Source: an uncultured SAR116 cluster alpha proteobacterium (lineage in GTDB: Bacteria > Pseudomonadota > Alphaproteobacteria > Puniceispirillales > Puniceispirillaceae). Taken from it: a stretch of DNA of 51,278 bases. The notes beneath the pieces were generated by a model. It was not told the origin of the DNA, searched no databases, and saw only the letters and a program-made list of their open reading frames with translations. Positions 8,318 to 19,000 of the stretch are shown one piece after another. Made by a program: the position numbers and the translations under genes. The stretch covers positions 75,479-126,756 of the forward strand of contig CACGLE010000001.1 of NCBI GenBank assembly GCA_902573725.1, in the 5' to 3' direction. Numbering within the stretch: the stretch's first letter is position 1; every line of letters begins with the position of its first letter.

Positions 8318-9645
8318 AAATTTGCCTCTGCAATCAAGTGAAAAAATGTGCCTGTTACATTGCCTCGAACAGAACCTGTTTCTTGTACTGGAGTATTTGA
8401 AGCATCAACAACGGAAAACAATACGTCATCTGGTTGAGATAATATTTGGCTATAATGAAATTCATGGCCTCTCCACGAAGTATTTCTGCCAAATAGTTTT
8501 GTGTTGTATACAGAAGTTGCTTTACGATAACCCAAGTGAAATTTTCGTTTTTCAAAACTTGTTACAAGTCCGAGCAAGCCAAGCATATTATGTGCATTGC
8601 CATCTTTATCAATCAAGGCCTTGCCTAGTACCATGTATCCTCCGCATTCGCCATGTATAGGACGTGTTTTGGCATGTTTTCTAATTGCACTAAAACATTT
8701 ATCAGCACTTGCTAATTTACCCGCATAAAGTTCAGGATAGCCGCCTGGTAACCAGACTACGTCTGCATCTTTTTCTGGGGGTTCATTTGCTAATGGAGAG
8801 AAATAAGAGATTCTGGCTCCTTGCTCTCGCCAAGATGATACTAGATGCGGATAGGTAAAAGAAAAAGCCTTATCATGGGCAAGTGCGATATGTTGGCCTG
8901 GAGGGGTGGTAAAGATGACAGATGACAAATTATCTAAGTTTTTTGTCTGCGCGAGTTCTACAATTCGGTCTAAATTTACATTCTGAGTTATAAAGCATGC
9001 ATATTCATCTATAGCCTTATTTAAATCTGGATGCTCAATAGCTTGAATTAATCCTAAATGCCGCTCTGGAAATTTTAGGTCTCCTCTACGTGGTAATGCA
9101 CCCAACACCTCAATACCTGCCTGTTCCATACCGATACTTGTGAGTCGCTCATGGCGCTCGCTTGAAACATGATTTAAAATTACACCCGCAAAGGGTAATT
9201 TTTTCTCAAAGCTCGCAAACCCAAGTGCTGTAGCAGCAGCCGATTGGGCCTGTCCTCTAATATCAAGCACTAGTATTATAGGCCAGTTAAAAAAACGAGC
9301 TATTTCAGCCGTTGAGCCATAGCCAGAGGCACCCTTTTGGGCAACACCGTCAAATAAGCCCATTGATCCTTCTGTTAAAATAATATCAGCTCCTTCGGCA
9401 CTAAAGGCAATTTTTTGAATTAGCACATCTGGCATTGCCCATGTGTCCAGATTATATGAAGGCCTGCTGGCAGCTGCCAAATGAAATGCTGGATCAATAT
9501 AGTCAGGACCACTTTTAAAGGGCTGAACTGAAAAATTTCGGTTACGAAGAGCACGCAAAAGGCCAAGCATAATTGTTGTCTTGCCGGAACCAGAATTAGG
9601 AGCAGAGATAAGTAAGCCTGGTGGCAAATTTATGTCTTTAGTCAT
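8314..9645 (-). CDS. cobB: Hydrogenobyrinic acid a,c-diamide synthase
   Basis: 443 residues with the two-domain architecture of CobB/CbiA. The N-terminal ATP-binding domain begins with the P-loop [17 protein letters not shown] (about residues 14-30). The C-terminal class I glutamine amidotransferase domain has [10 protein letters not shown] with the nucleophilic cysteine near residue 333 and a GHEFHYSQ segment near 400. It amidates the a- and c-acetamide side chains using glutamine and ATP. In this cluster the substrate should be hydrogenobyrinic acid because CobG, CobF and CobN mark the late-cobalt route. It overlaps both cobM (upstream) and cobA (downstream) by four bases. Confidence 0.94.
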   Translation of the reverse strand: MTKDINLPPGLLISAPNSGSGKTTIMLGLLRALRNRNFSVQPFKSGPDYIDPAFHLAAASRPSYNLDTWAMPDVLIQKIAFSAEGADIILTEGSMGLFDGVAQKGASGYGSTAEIARFFNWPIILVLDIRGQAQSAAATALGFASFEKKLPFAGVILNHVSSERHERLTSIGMEQAGIEVLGALPRRGDLKFPERHLGLIQAIEHPDLNKAIDEYACFITQNVNLDRIVELAQTKNLDNLSSVIFTTPPGQHIALAHDKAFSFTYPHLVSSWREQGARISYFSPLANEPPEKDADVVWLPGGYPELYAGKLASADKCFSAIRKHAKTRPIHGECGGYMVLGKALIDKDGNAHNMLGLLGLVTSFEKRKFHLGYRKATSVYNTKLFGRNTSWRGHEFHYSQILSQPDDVLFSVVDASNTPVQETGSVRGNVTGTFFHLIAEANL

Positions 9646-10406
9646 TCTTGTGCTGTTCCAGGTCTAAAGCGGCGAGAATAATCAGTTGCATATAGGCGAC
9701 TGTTATTAAATTGTTCGTTATCTAAACAACTACCAACAAAAATAATAGCAGTTCTTTCTATCTCTTTGGGCATTCTATTTTCGATTGTATATAATTCGCC
9801 TTTGATAATCTGTTGGTCTGGCCAACTAGCACGAAAAATAACTGCAATAGGACAATTGGCTCCATAAAATGGAACAAGTTTTTCCACAATATAGCCTAGG
9901 TTGTGTATGGATAAATGAATTGCCAAGGTTGACCCTGTTCTGGCAAAATTTTCAAGGGTTTCACTATCTGGCATGGCGGAGGCACGCCCATGTGTTCTTG
10001 TGAGTACTACTGATTGGGCTAATCCAGGAAGGGTAAGTTCTTTATCAATACTAGCAGCGGCTGCGGCAAAACTTGGAACTCCAGGTGTTACTGTTATATC
10101 AATATTAGCTTCTCTTAATTTTCTGATTTGCTCTCCCATTGCTGACCAAATTGATAGGTCTCCTGAGTGAAGACGTGCTACGTCAAGTCCAGCATTTGAT
10201 GCTTTAACGCACTCATCTATGATACTATCAAGGTCAAGAAATGCAGTGTTAATGATAGTTGCGTTACTTGGACAGAAGGCCAGTATCTCTTCTGGAATAA
10301 GGGACCCAGCATAAAGACAAATCGGACATTCGGAGATAATTTTTTGCCCTCTTATCGTAAGAAGATCAGCTGCACCGGGGCCTGCTCCTATGAAATGTAC
10401 TGTCAT
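9642..10406 (-). CDS. cobM: Precorrin-4 C11-methyltransferase
   Basis: A 254-residue tetrapyrrole methylase with [18 protein letters not shown] at the N-terminus. [17 protein letters not shown] (about residues 30-46) is a segment characteristic of CobM/CbiF, and [20 protein letters not shown] lies near 105. It transfers a methyl group from SAM to C11 of precorrin-4 to give precorrin-5. The gene lies between cobE and cobB with four-base overlaps on both sides, so it is part of a tightly coupled translation unit. Confidence 0.95.
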   Translation of the reverse strand: MTVHFIGAGPGAADLLTIRGQKIISECPICLYAGSLIPEEILAFCPSNATIINTAFLDLDSIIDECVKASNAGLDVARLHSGDLSIWSAMGEQIRKLREANIDITVTPGVPSFAAAAASIDKELTLPGLAQSVVLTRTHGRASAMPDSETLENFARTGSTLAIHLSIHNLGYIVEKLVPFYGANCPIAVIFRASWPDQQIIKGELYTIENRMPKEIERTAIIFVGSCLDNEQFNNSRLYATDYSRRFRPGTAQE

Positions 10407-10780
10407 AAATCAACTCCCATTGCAATTGCACAAACAGCTTGCCTATCGTCTGAAATAACGCGTGTCGATATCAACCTGGCCGGTGTTTTGAAAATAGCAA
10501 GGGCAGCTGCCTCAGCAACACTTCCTGTGTGTCTTATATTCATGATTTTTGAAGATTTTGTGGGTGTGTCTGTACCTGATATAACGTCACTTTTAACTCC
10601 GTAAATGGGAAGGTGTAGTTTTTTTGCAAACGCACATAATGCTTTGTGGGACATCTTGTCCTCAGGCACACAAATTCCAGAATAATATTCCGTTTGAGGT
10701 GTTTTGGATAATGCGGACTCAAAGCTTTCAATAGATGCATACTGCCGAAATCCACATCCTATAATGAAATGCTTACTCAT
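10403..10780 (-). CDS. cobE: Cobalamin biosynthesis protein CobE (CbiG C-terminal domain)
   Basis: A 125-residue single-domain protein matching the C-terminal domain of CbiG. It starts [20 protein letters not shown] and contains the [11 protein letters not shown] and [11 protein letters not shown] segments of that domain. In aerobic producers it occurs as the separate CobE, whose exact function is unsettled: binding or handing over of a pathway intermediate has been proposed. It overlaps cobM by four bases and starts three bases after cobL ends. Its size and position between cobL and cobM leave little doubt about the family. Confidence 0.88.
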   Translation of the reverse strand: MSKHFIIGCGFRQYASIESFESALSKTPQTEYYSGICVPEDKMSHKALCAFAKKLHLPIYGVKSDVISGTDTPTKSSKIMNIRHTGSVAEAAALAIFKTPARLISTRVISDDRQAVCAIAMGVDL

Positions 10781-10783
10781 GTG

Positions 10784-11989
10784 TTAATAGTTCCCTTTTA
10801 TTGTAACCCACTGCGTAATAGGAAAACTGGCCTTCCAACCATGCATGTTACCTATTTCCTCGAGATGTGAAATTTCTAGCCGTTGAATTCTACCACCAAA
10901 TTTCCCTTGTAATGAGGTAAGAAGTCTATCTGTTTCAATCGTTACGCCATTTGCAACCACCCGTGTGCCATCACCAATATGCGACCATAATAATTGAATT
11001 AAGTCTTCATTTAACCCTCCTCCGATAAAGATGCAATCAGGTTTCTCGAGGTCATATATTGCGTCATTTATTTTTGATTCTACAACGATTAGTTGGTCAA
11101 CGCCCAGATTGAGAGCATTTTTTTTAATTGTATTGACACGTTCTGAATTTTTTTCAACCGCAGTTGCTCTCATAAAAGGACCAGATAACAGCCATTCTAT
11201 TCCAATTGAACCAGAGCCAGCGCCCAAATCCCAGAGATGTTCACCTGACCTAGGCGCTAGTGACGACAAGGTAAAGGCTCTCACAGCCTGCTTAGTAATT
11301 TGACCATCATGTTTAAACCAGCTATCAGGTATGCCTGAACTAGATTGTATTGTCTCGCCGTCTCCTGAAATATCTAAGGCAACCATGACCGGATGCATGA
11401 ACTCTTCTTCTAAGTCACTTGCGAAACTTTTAGTTATTTTTTGATTTTTACTGCCAAGTGATTCTAGGCTTGTAATTTGTGTATTCCCAAAACCTATACG
11501 GCAAAGATAATTAGCAAGCTCATTTACAGATTTCCCATCTCGCATTGTTGCCATAATTCTGCGATTTGGAGCAAGATATGGCCGCAGCCTTGAAAATGGT
11601 GCTGCATGCAAACCAATGCAGAGAGTTTGGTCTAATGCCCATCCCAGTTCAGCTGCACATAGTGAAAAGCAACTATGGTTTGGGATGGCCATCCATTCTC
11701 CTGGAGTAAGATTTGGCGTAATGTTGGAGCCTGCTCCAAACCAAAACGGGTCGCCAGAGGTTAACATAACACATGGCTGGTGCCGCCTGGAGAGTACTAT
11801 TTCCATGCCTTTTGAGAATGGTGAGGGCAATTCGATGAGACTAGCCTCGCAGCTAGGTAGCATAGACAAGTGTCGTTTAGGCCCTATAATATATTCGGCA
11901 GAAGTAATGTGTTGTTTAGCGATTTGTGCTAGCTTGTCAAAACCGCCACCATCCATTCCAATAATGATTAACCAGGGGTCACTTTTCAT
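10784..11989 (-). CDS. cobL: Precorrin-6B C5,15-methyltransferase (decarboxylating)
   Basis: 401 residues carrying both halves of CobL. A CbiE-like tetrapyrrole methylase domain (about 1-200) begins WLIIIGMDGGGFDKLA. A CbiT-like class I methyltransferase domain (about 210-401) has LWDLGAGSGSIGIEWLLSG as SAM motif I. The enzyme methylates C5 and C15 of precorrin-6B and decarboxylates the C12 acetate, giving precorrin-8X. Its ATG at 11987-11989 lies in the palindrome CATG, whose other strand supplies the start codon of cobK. There is thus no intergenic space: its transcription must come from a promoter inside cobK or from read-through of cobJ across antisense cobK. Confidence 0.94.
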   Translation of the reverse strand: MKSDPWLIIIGMDGGGFDKLAQIAKQHITSAEYIIGPKRHLSMLPSCEASLIELPSPFSKGMEIVLSRRHQPCVMLTSGDPFWFGAGSNITPNLTPGEWMAIPNHSCFSLCAAELGWALDQTLCIGLHAAPFSRLRPYLAPNRRIMATMRDGKSVNELANYLCRIGFGNTQITSLESLGSKNQKITKSFASDLEEEFMHPVMVALDISGDGETIQSSSGIPDSWFKHDGQITKQAVRAFTLSSLAPRSGEHLWDLGAGSGSIGIEWLLSGPFMRATAVEKNSERVNTIKKNALNLGVDQLIVVESKINDAIYDLEKPDCIFIGGGLNEDLIQLLWSHIGDGTRVVANGVTIETDRLLTSLQGKFGGRIQRLEISHLEEIGNMHGWKASFPITQWVTIKGNY

Positions 11990-12728
11990 GCTGCGAAATC
12001 TCTTAATACTAGGGGGTACAACTGAAGCGTCTTCCTTGGCTTATCTTATCTCTAAAACCGAGTTTAATGCTACTATTTCCTATGCTGGGCGTGTTAGACG
12101 TGTCCGTCAACAACCTATTCAAAAAAGAATTGGCAGTTTTGGTGGAGTAGACGGTCTTTCCTCTTATATTATTTCTGAGGGGATCACCCATCTCGTAGAT
12201 GCAACACACCCATTTGCAACGCAGATTAGCCACAATGCTATTTTAGCATGCCAAAAAACTGGAGTGCCGCTTGCTGCTCTGACGCGCCCAAAATGGAAGA
12301 AACAAAAGGGGGATAGATGGTGTTTGGTGCCTGATATTGACGCAGCTTCCGCTGCGCTTGACCAAAGTCCAAAGCGTGTCTTGTTAGCTATTGGGCGTAT
12401 GCAATTAGCTAGGTTTTATAAAAATCTGCAGCATTTTTATCTTTTGCGGCTTGTAGATGAACCTGAGGCACCTCCATTATTTCCAAATCACGTAATAGAA
12501 ATTTCCCGCGGGCCATTCACAACTGGCAGAGATAAATTACTTTTTACTAAACATAGAATCAATTTGATCGTTGCAAAAAATGCAGGCGGCAATGCTACAT
12601 ATTCAAAAGTAGAAGCGGCAAGGCAACTAGGGATTGAAATTATAATGATTGACAGACCTAAACTTCCAGATAGGCGCACATTTTATAGCCCCGAGGAGGT
12701 TGTTCATTGGCTTTCTTTTCCAGGATAA
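11988..12728 (+). CDS. cobK: Precorrin-6A reductase
   Basis: 246 residues from the ATG at 11988. Homology begins at this methionine with MLRNLLILGGTTEASSLAYL, although the frame is open further upstream inside cobL. Other CobK features are YAGRVRR, the THLVDATHPFATQIS motif near residue 70 and the late INLIVAKNAGG. It reduces precorrin-6A to precorrin-6B with NADPH. The gene is inverted relative to its pathway neighbours: its start codon overlaps that of cobL (CATG at 11987-11990) and its last 25 bases overlap the 3' end of cobJ. AGGGG at 11973-11977 could serve as ribosome-binding site and lies inside cobL. Promoter elements must also lie within cobL. Confidence 0.94.
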   Translation: MLRNLLILGGTTEASSLAYLISKTEFNATISYAGRVRRVRQQPIQKRIGSFGGVDGLSSYIISEGITHLVDATHPFATQISHNAILACQKTGVPLAALTRPKWKKQKGDRWCLVPDIDAASAALDQSPKRVLLAIGRMQLARFYKNLQHFYLLRLVDEPEAPPLFPNHVIEISRGPFTTGRDKLLFTKHRINLIVAKNAGGNATYSKVEAARQLGIEIIMIDRPKLPDRRTFYSPEEVVHWLSFPG

Positions 12729-13468
12729 TGGCGAGGCGTGTACATCCATTCTCTGTTATTTTGATAGATAATTCTGGTCTGGCTTGAACCAACTATAACC
12801 AACGTACGCATATCAGCCATATCAGCTTTTGCTTTTGCAATTGATACATACTTTATTGTTTCTTCCTTAGTTGAAACAGCTCTTGCAAAAATAATTGGTC
12901 TATCATCTTCACAATGTGATTTTAGTAACCTTAGCGTTTTTTCAAAACCTTTTGGTCGCGATTTTGAGCGTGGATTATAAAATGCAATCGCAAAATCTGC
13001 TTCAATTGCCAATCGAATTCTCTTATCAATAATTGACCAGGGTTTTAGATTATCACTTAAATTAATTGCACAGAAATCATGTCCAAGCGGCGCACCAATT
13101 CTTGCAGCAGACGCAATCATTGCTGTAATTCCTGGAAGTATTTCAATGTCTATATTATTCCAGTACGGCGCATTGTTTTCTAAAACCTCGAATATTGCAG
13201 AAGCCATTGCAAAAACGCCGGGGTCACCAGAGCACACTACCAAAACAACACTGCCTGCTTCTGCTAAAGTTAAAGCATGTTTTGCGCGTTCTGCCTCAAC
13301 TCTATTATCTGATGGGTGTAACTTCAAACCTTTTTTGGGAGCGATTCTGTCTACATATGAGAAATATCCGATTACATCTGTAGCCAAACTAATAGCCTTC
13401 GATACCTGAGGGGTTATTTGGGACGGATCACCTGGACCGAGTCCAACAACAAAGATTTTACCATTCAT
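12704..13468 (-). CDS. cobJ: Precorrin-3B C17-methyltransferase
   Basis: A 254-residue tetrapyrrole methylase beginning MNGKIFVVGLGPGDPSQITP. It has the characteristic DVIGYFSYVDRI and VCSGDPGVFAMASAIFE segments, then LPGITAMIASAARIGAPLGH and IAFYNPRSKSRP, which mark CobJ/CbiH. It methylates C17 with contraction of the ring to give precorrin-4. It overlaps cobI by four bases upstream. Downstream it converges on and overlaps cobK by 25 bp. Confidence 0.95.
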   Translation of the reverse strand: MNGKIFVVGLGPGDPSQITPQVSKAISLATDVIGYFSYVDRIAPKKGLKLHPSDNRVEAERAKHALTLAEAGSVVLVVCSGDPGVFAMASAIFEVLENNAPYWNNIDIEILPGITAMIASAARIGAPLGHDFCAINLSDNLKPWSIIDKRIRLAIEADFAIAFYNPRSKSRPKGFEKTLRLLKSHCEDDRPIIFARAVSTKEETIKYVSIAKAKADMADMRTLVIVGSSQTRIIYQNNREWMYTPRHYPGKESQ

Positions 13469-14196
13469 GGTCTTCTTCCTTGTCCATGTAAAATGATAAT
13501 AGAAAAATAAGGTGCATTTTCCGCATTGTAGTCAGATAATCGCTGCACTGTCTGCCTGTCCATGGCTGCATATTCTACAATGAATGCGTCATAAAACCGT
13601 CCTGTTCCTTCGAGTGCTTTTTTGATTTTGGGCAAATTATGCCCAATTTTCATAATGATAGCAGCATTTGTATCTTGCAGTTGGTTTTCAAGAGTGGTTT
13701 TATCTAATGTTCCCATCAAAACAGTTAGTATGTCATCTCCCCAAGTTATGGGTGTGTCAGTTGCAGTCCAAGCAGCTGACATACCAGTAATAGCAGGCAC
13801 AACTTCAACAGGACATTTATCTCTAACACGGCTGTAAATATGCATGAAAGAACCATAAAAAAATGGATCTCCTTCACATAATATAACCAGATCTATACCA
13901 GTTTGTGATAATGATATAATCTTATTAGAATATTTTTTATAGAATTCGGATAACACCTCACTGTAGCGCTTGTCTGACAAAGGAATTTCAGTAGTAATAG
14001 GATACTCCATTGCTAATTCTATTACATCCTTGGACAATAAGTTGGATGCGATTTGGCGTGCATGGCCAGCACGACCCGCCTTTCTAAAAAAAGCAATGTA
14101 TTTTGCTTCTCGCACGAGCTTGTCTGCTCGCACACTTAATAAGTCAACTGCGCCAGGACCAACTCCAACACCATAAATTTTACCCATCTTTTTCAT
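13465..14196 (-). CDS. cobI: Precorrin-2 C20-methyltransferase
   Basis: 243 residues with GKIYGVGVGPGAVDLLSVRA at the N-terminus, the ILCEGDPFFYGSFMHIY segment near residue 100 and VVPAITGMSAAWTATDTPI near 130. These are typical of CobI/CbiL. It transfers a methyl group from SAM to C20 of precorrin-2 to form precorrin-3A. Two ATG codons three codons apart are possible starts; I keep the first. The gene overlaps cobJ by four bases and follows cobH after 23 bp. Confidence 0.95.
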   Translation of the reverse strand: MKKMGKIYGVGVGPGAVDLLSVRADKLVREAKYIAFFRKAGRAGHARQIASNLLSKDVIELAMEYPITTEIPLSDKRYSEVLSEFYKKYSNKIISLSQTGIDLVILCEGDPFFYGSFMHIYSRVRDKCPVEVVPAITGMSAAWTATDTPITWGDDILTVLMGTLDKTTLENQLQDTNAAIIMKIGHNLPKIKKALEGTGRFYDAFIVEYAAMDRQTVQRLSDYNAENAPYFSIIILHGQGRRP

Positions 14197-14219
14197 TTGA
14201 GCTTTTTGATCTCTTTATT

Positions 14220-14849
14220 TTATTCAAAACCACCTGCAAGCGCATTTAAAGCAGCTACCGTTACAGCACTACCTCCAAGCCTTCCAACAGTAATACAACA
14301 AGGTGCGGGTGCTGATAACATTAATGCATCTTTGCTCTCTCGTGCGCCAACAAATCCAACAGGACATCCAATGATAGCAGCCGGGCGTGGATAATGAGGG
14401 TTTTCAAGTAAATTTAATAGATGAAATAGGGCAGTAGGTGCATTCCCAATTGCAATAACAGCTCCTTCTAGGTAGGGACGCCACAATTCAATTGCTACAG
14501 CAGATCTGGTGTTTTTAGCCTCGACTGCCATTTTTCTTACGTTAGGTTCTCGAATGGTGCAAATTATCTTATTATTCTTTGGCAGCCTTTTGCGTGTTAT
14601 ACCTTCGCTAACCATTTTGGTATCACATAATATCGGTGCACCATTTTCTATAGCAGCTCGGGCTACGTTCGCGAAATCGGGAGTAAATTTGATCGATTGT
14701 GCAAGCTTCACCATTCCCGAGGCATGTATCATACGAACTACAATGATTTCTTCTTCGGGGGTAAAAGCAGATAAATCAGCTTCAGATCGAATAATAGAAA
14801 ATGATTCCTTGTAAATTGCTTCTCCATTTTTTTCATAATTAAAGGGCAT
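14220..14849 (-). CDS. cobH: Precorrin-8X methylmutase
   Basis: 209 residues, the normal length of CobH. RMIHASGMVKLAQ contains the catalytic histidine at residue 42, and CDTKMVSEGI and NAPTALFHLLNLL follow. IGCPVGFVGARESKDAL, near residue 165, is a hallmark of the family. It moves the C11 methyl to C12, converting precorrin-8X to hydrogenobyrinic acid. The gene lies between cobG and cobI on the same strand with short gaps. Confidence 0.95.
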   Translation of the reverse strand: MPFNYEKNGEAIYKESFSIIRSEADLSAFTPEEEIIVVRMIHASGMVKLAQSIKFTPDFANVARAAIENGAPILCDTKMVSEGITRKRLPKNNKIICTIREPNVRKMAVEAKNTRSAVAIELWRPYLEGAVIAIGNAPTALFHLLNLLENPHYPRPAAIIGCPVGFVGARESKDALMLSAPAPCCITVGRLGGSAVTVAALNALAGGFE

Positions 14850-14868
14850 TTTTCCATGACTTCTCTAG

Positions 14869-16002
14869 TTAAACCAACTTATTAAACAGTGCTACTTCCG
14901 ATAGTGATGCATGTTTAGGCTCATCCCACGCAAATCCATTTTCCAACAAATTATATGAGCCATTCTCTCCCACAATGCAAATATCACTCTTTGTTTGCAG
15001 CGCACATCCTTTTTTGCATCCAGATAAATGATATGATTTATCAAACTGAATTAATTCGCTTTCACTTAATTTTAAAGCCAATCTTTTTGTGTTTATGCTC
15101 GCAGATGCACAGCCAGGCATTCCTGTGCAAGCTGTAACATTATATCTCAGGTCATTCTTTGTTTTAATAAATTCTCCACTGAGCTTTGGAATTTTATCTA
15201 TAATTAGGCATCGATTTATAGAGAATATGATTTCTTGCGAGTTGTCTGCTAATTGAAGAAGCTGATTTGCTTTTAATTGACCAAATGGTATCGAAATAAC
15301 TTGTCTATCTTCCTCAAAACCAGGGTTAAGTGATTTTTTGTTTTCTTTTGGTTTTGTTTTTGCGTAAATATCTGGAACATCAGTATTCATTAAAAGTTGA
15401 TGCATTCTTTTGTAAGGGAGCTCTTTTTTTTGTGAGGAGCTAAACCAATTAAGGGCCTCCAGAATATCGCTTATGAATGTTTTTTCCGATGAAACATATC
15501 CCTTCTCGCACCCATCGAATCTAATAAGTAATTTATTGGAATTATCTTTCTCGATCCTAATATCAGCAGAAATATCACTAAGATAGCGCTTTCTACCACA
15601 GTCAATGGCGAACCCAAATTTTACTGGTAGATTAGGAAAGTCGCCAGCGGCATCATATAGCATTTTAGCACAGCGCCAGCCAATTGATTGGTAGGGTATA
15701 AAAGGGCCCAGCACAAGATTGATCCGTTCAGGCACTTCATTTTTTCCTGAAATGCCAATATTTTGTAAGCCTTTGAGCATAAGAGGATAAGTATGCTGAC
15801 TCAGACCTCTAATCTGAAGGTTTGCTCTATTAGTAATATCCAAAAAACCATTTCCATAACGCTCTGATAGAATCGCGATCGCGTGTGCTTGCCTGCTCGT
15901 TAGTCTGCTAAAAGGAGGTTTTATTCTAATAAGTAATCCATCTCCGGATTTCATTGGTATAAGGGTTGATGGACACCATCCTTTAGCACTTGGTTTATTC
16001 AT
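14869..16002 (-). CDS. cobG: Precorrin-3B synthase (oxygen-dependent)
   Basis: 377 residues related to sulfite/nitrite reductase haemoproteins. It begins with RGWCPS-like KGWCPSTLIPMKSGDGLLIR, and TNRANLQIRGL lies near residue 60. The iron-sulfur cysteines are seen near the C-terminus as CTGMPGC and GCKKGC. CobG uses O2 to form the ring-A gamma-lactone and C20 hydroxyl of precorrin-3B, and so marks the aerobic pathway. It is shorter than the well-studied Pseudomonas denitrificans enzyme but keeps all four cysteines. It overlaps the end of cobN by four bases. Confidence 0.92.
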   Translation of the reverse strand: MNKPSAKGWCPSTLIPMKSGDGLLIRIKPPFSRLTSRQAHAIAILSERYGNGFLDITNRANLQIRGLSQHTYPLMLKGLQNIGISGKNEVPERINLVLGPFIPYQSIGWRCAKMLYDAAGDFPNLPVKFGFAIDCGRKRYLSDISADIRIEKDNSNKLLIRFDGCEKGYVSSEKTFISDILEALNWFSSSQKKELPYKRMHQLLMNTDVPDIYAKTKPKENKKSLNPGFEEDRQVISIPFGQLKANQLLQLADNSQEIIFSINRCLIIDKIPKLSGEFIKTKNDLRYNVTACTGMPGCASASINTKRLALKLSESELIQFDKSYHLSGCKKGCALQTKSDICIVGENGSYNLLENGFAWDEPKHASLSEVALFNKLV

Positions 16003-19000
16003 TCTACCGTCTCAAGATTAGCATGAATAGAATTGCGCCTAGTTTGCCACAAACCAGATTTATATAATTTTTCAAAACAGTCTTGCATGGCTTTAAGTGC
16101 TTCTGGATTAGCTTCCTGCATAAAACAAACAATTTCCTGATTTCCAAGAGTAGCGTCGTGGAAACTATCAAAAAGATGACTCCCAACGGCATTCGCTAAA
16201 TTTGCAAAAGCTGCCATATGTAATAACGTGGCAGCAATCTCTGCAGCTCCTCGATGCCTATGACGCATCATGCTATCAATCCATTTAGGATTGGAAGCTC
16301 TTGCATATACAACCCTTGCAATTTCCTCAGAAAGGCTTCTTGTGATAGGATCTTCTGGATTTGTATTATCTAAATGATAGAGATTTACCTTCCCACCAAG
16401 TTCTGCTTTTGCAGCTGCAAATCCGCCTTCATGAGCCGCATAATCTGAGGATATTAGGATATCCGTCTCTCTTAAATCTTGCATATGAATAAAGCTATCT
16501 GCTTTCTGAATGCGAGATATAAGTGCCTGCTTATTTTGAATTACTTTAGAGCCATTTACCGCAAATTGGCTAGCATTAATCCAGGCATTTGCAGCCTTGT
16601 TTCTGCCTGTTGCATTAAATTGTTCAGCAGCATCACCCATACCAAGACCATAGGAGTTTGGTGCTGAACTAAATATACGTGCTGAATCTTCCTCTTTTGA
16701 TCCAACGTAAGGATTAAAATCCTTACGTTCATCTCGTTTACACAATGCATCAATCGCTTGCTGAAATAATGACGATAAAGTTGGGAACACATCTCTGAAT
16801 AGACCTGATACACGCAAGGTTGTATCGATTCTAGGTCTGTCTAATATAGCCAGGGGCAAAATTTCAAAACCTATAACTCTATCAGACCCTTCCGACCAAT
16901 TTGGTTTTACACCTATCAAGTGAAGTGCCATAGCAAATTCTTCGCCAGCTGTTCTCATTGTTGCCGAGCCCCATAAGTCTACAATTACTCCAGATGGCCA
17001 TTCACCTGTATCCTGTAAACTACGTCTCAGAAATTCTTCAGCTAGTTTAATACCTTGTTTAAAGGCAGCTTTAGTTGGAATTGAAAGCGGGTCAGTTGAG
17101 AATAAATTTCTTCCAGATGGAAGTACATCTTGCCTTCCTCTATAAGGAGAACCAGATGGACCTGCAGCAATCATTTTTCCAGATAGGGCGTCAATGATGG
17201 ATTGACGTTCATTGGAAACTGATAAAGTGGTGTCGAAGACTGTTTGCCTTTGTCCGCCTCTACCAAAAATGTGTAAACCATCTGCAAATTGGCTTTCCTT
17301 AATATCACAGACAAATGAGTCAATTCTTGTAAGTATATCTGTAGGGTTTTTATTGCAATTTACTTCCAAATCTTTTGCTATTCCAAGTGACTCTGCTTCA
17401 CAGATAATATCACTTTTAAGCCTATCGCGTCTTTTTGGATCTAGACCATCTGCGATGGAGAACTCATCAAGTAATGATTCCAACTGACTGAATTGTTCTG
17501 GAGTGTTAGCTTTCTTTAGAGGTGGCGGTATATGACCTAAAGTAACTGCACTAATCCTTCTCTTAGCCTGCGCTGCTTCGCCAGGGTCATTAATTATGAA
17601 AGGATAAATAATCGGCATATTTCCTGCCAATACTTCTGGCCAGCAATTATCTGACAATGCGACAGCTTTTCCTGGAAGCCATTCTAAGGTTCCATGTGCC
17701 CCAATATGGATAATGGCATTCGTTTTCATTACTTTTTGGAGCCATAAATAAAAAGCAACATAACTATGACATGGAGTTCGTGAAATATCATGGTATTCAC
17801 CTTCTCTATTTTGTTTAATACCGCGTTCTGGTTGCAATGCGACTAGAGCATTTCCAAATGGCAAACTGGTAAAATTGAAACTACCATCCATAGCGAGTAA
17901 ATCAGCTTCGGGTGCCCCCCATACAGAATACAACTCTTCTTGAAGACTCAAGGGCACTTCGTTTAAAGCGGTTTTATAAGATGCAATATCCCAAGACATG
18001 GTTTTATGAGTAAGAAGACTCTCAAAAGATTCTTCTTTTGTTTCTATATTATAACCTAAATCCTCTAATATTGCTTGAGCAGATGCAATAGCATCAAGTC
18101 CAACAGCATGCGCCATTTGCCAAGGCCGACCGGGGTAAGTGGATAGGATAAGGGTTAGTTTTTGCTTTGAGATAGGGGTTTTTTGTAATGTATGCCATTT
18201 TGCAATTTTAGCGCATATGGCGTTAATTCGTTTCTCGTCAGGTTGATGACCGACAGGCGCGAATTGCAAAGCCTCATCTATTGTTTCTGGTTCTTTAAAA
18301 GACGCCACCCCAGCAAAAATTCTGCCATCTACTTCTGGTAATACAACATGCATTGCCATATCAGCCGGTGAAAGACCCCTGGCAGCTTCCGCCCATGCGG
18401 CACGGTTTGATGTTGAGAGTGCTATCTGAAAAACTGGAACATTGGCTATATCAAGTGGGGAGGTTCCATCCCTACCTTTCCCTGAAAATGATGTGGCATT
18501 TACTATGAATGAGGGTGAAAAATATAATATTTGTTTTTCTAACCAAGCAGCTGCTTCAGGTGCTTTTAAGGATGGTACAAATAAACTCATTACAGCAAAT
18601 CCATAGTTACGTAATTTATGGAATAAAGCTGCAATTGGTTTAAGGTCAGCTGATGTAATATATGAGCGATAAAAGGTGATAAGAATGACAGGTTTAGTTT
18701 CATAGCCGCGTGCTATAAACGGACAACATATATTATATTCTGGCGTCCAAGCGCCAACATTGCCTATCATCTTACTTCCACTCACAGGACTAACGTAAAG
18801 TCCTGCTGCCAACGCTAATTGAGCTAAAGCAGAATGTGCTGCAATTTCGCCCCCCATTTCACAATAATATTGTAATCGTCGCAAAGTTGAGATTGGTACT
18901 GTTGATATCTCATCAAGTTGCAGGTCAGTACGGCCATCTGCTGATATCGCAGCAAAGGCTATATTATTTTTTTTTGCAATTTGGGCTACTTGACTGAGCC

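Noticed and set aside
11616-11987. Upstream extension of the cobK reading frame by 124 codons
   Set aside because: It is antisense to cobL and has no similarity to CobK, whose conserved start (LLILGGT) begins at the ATG at 11988.
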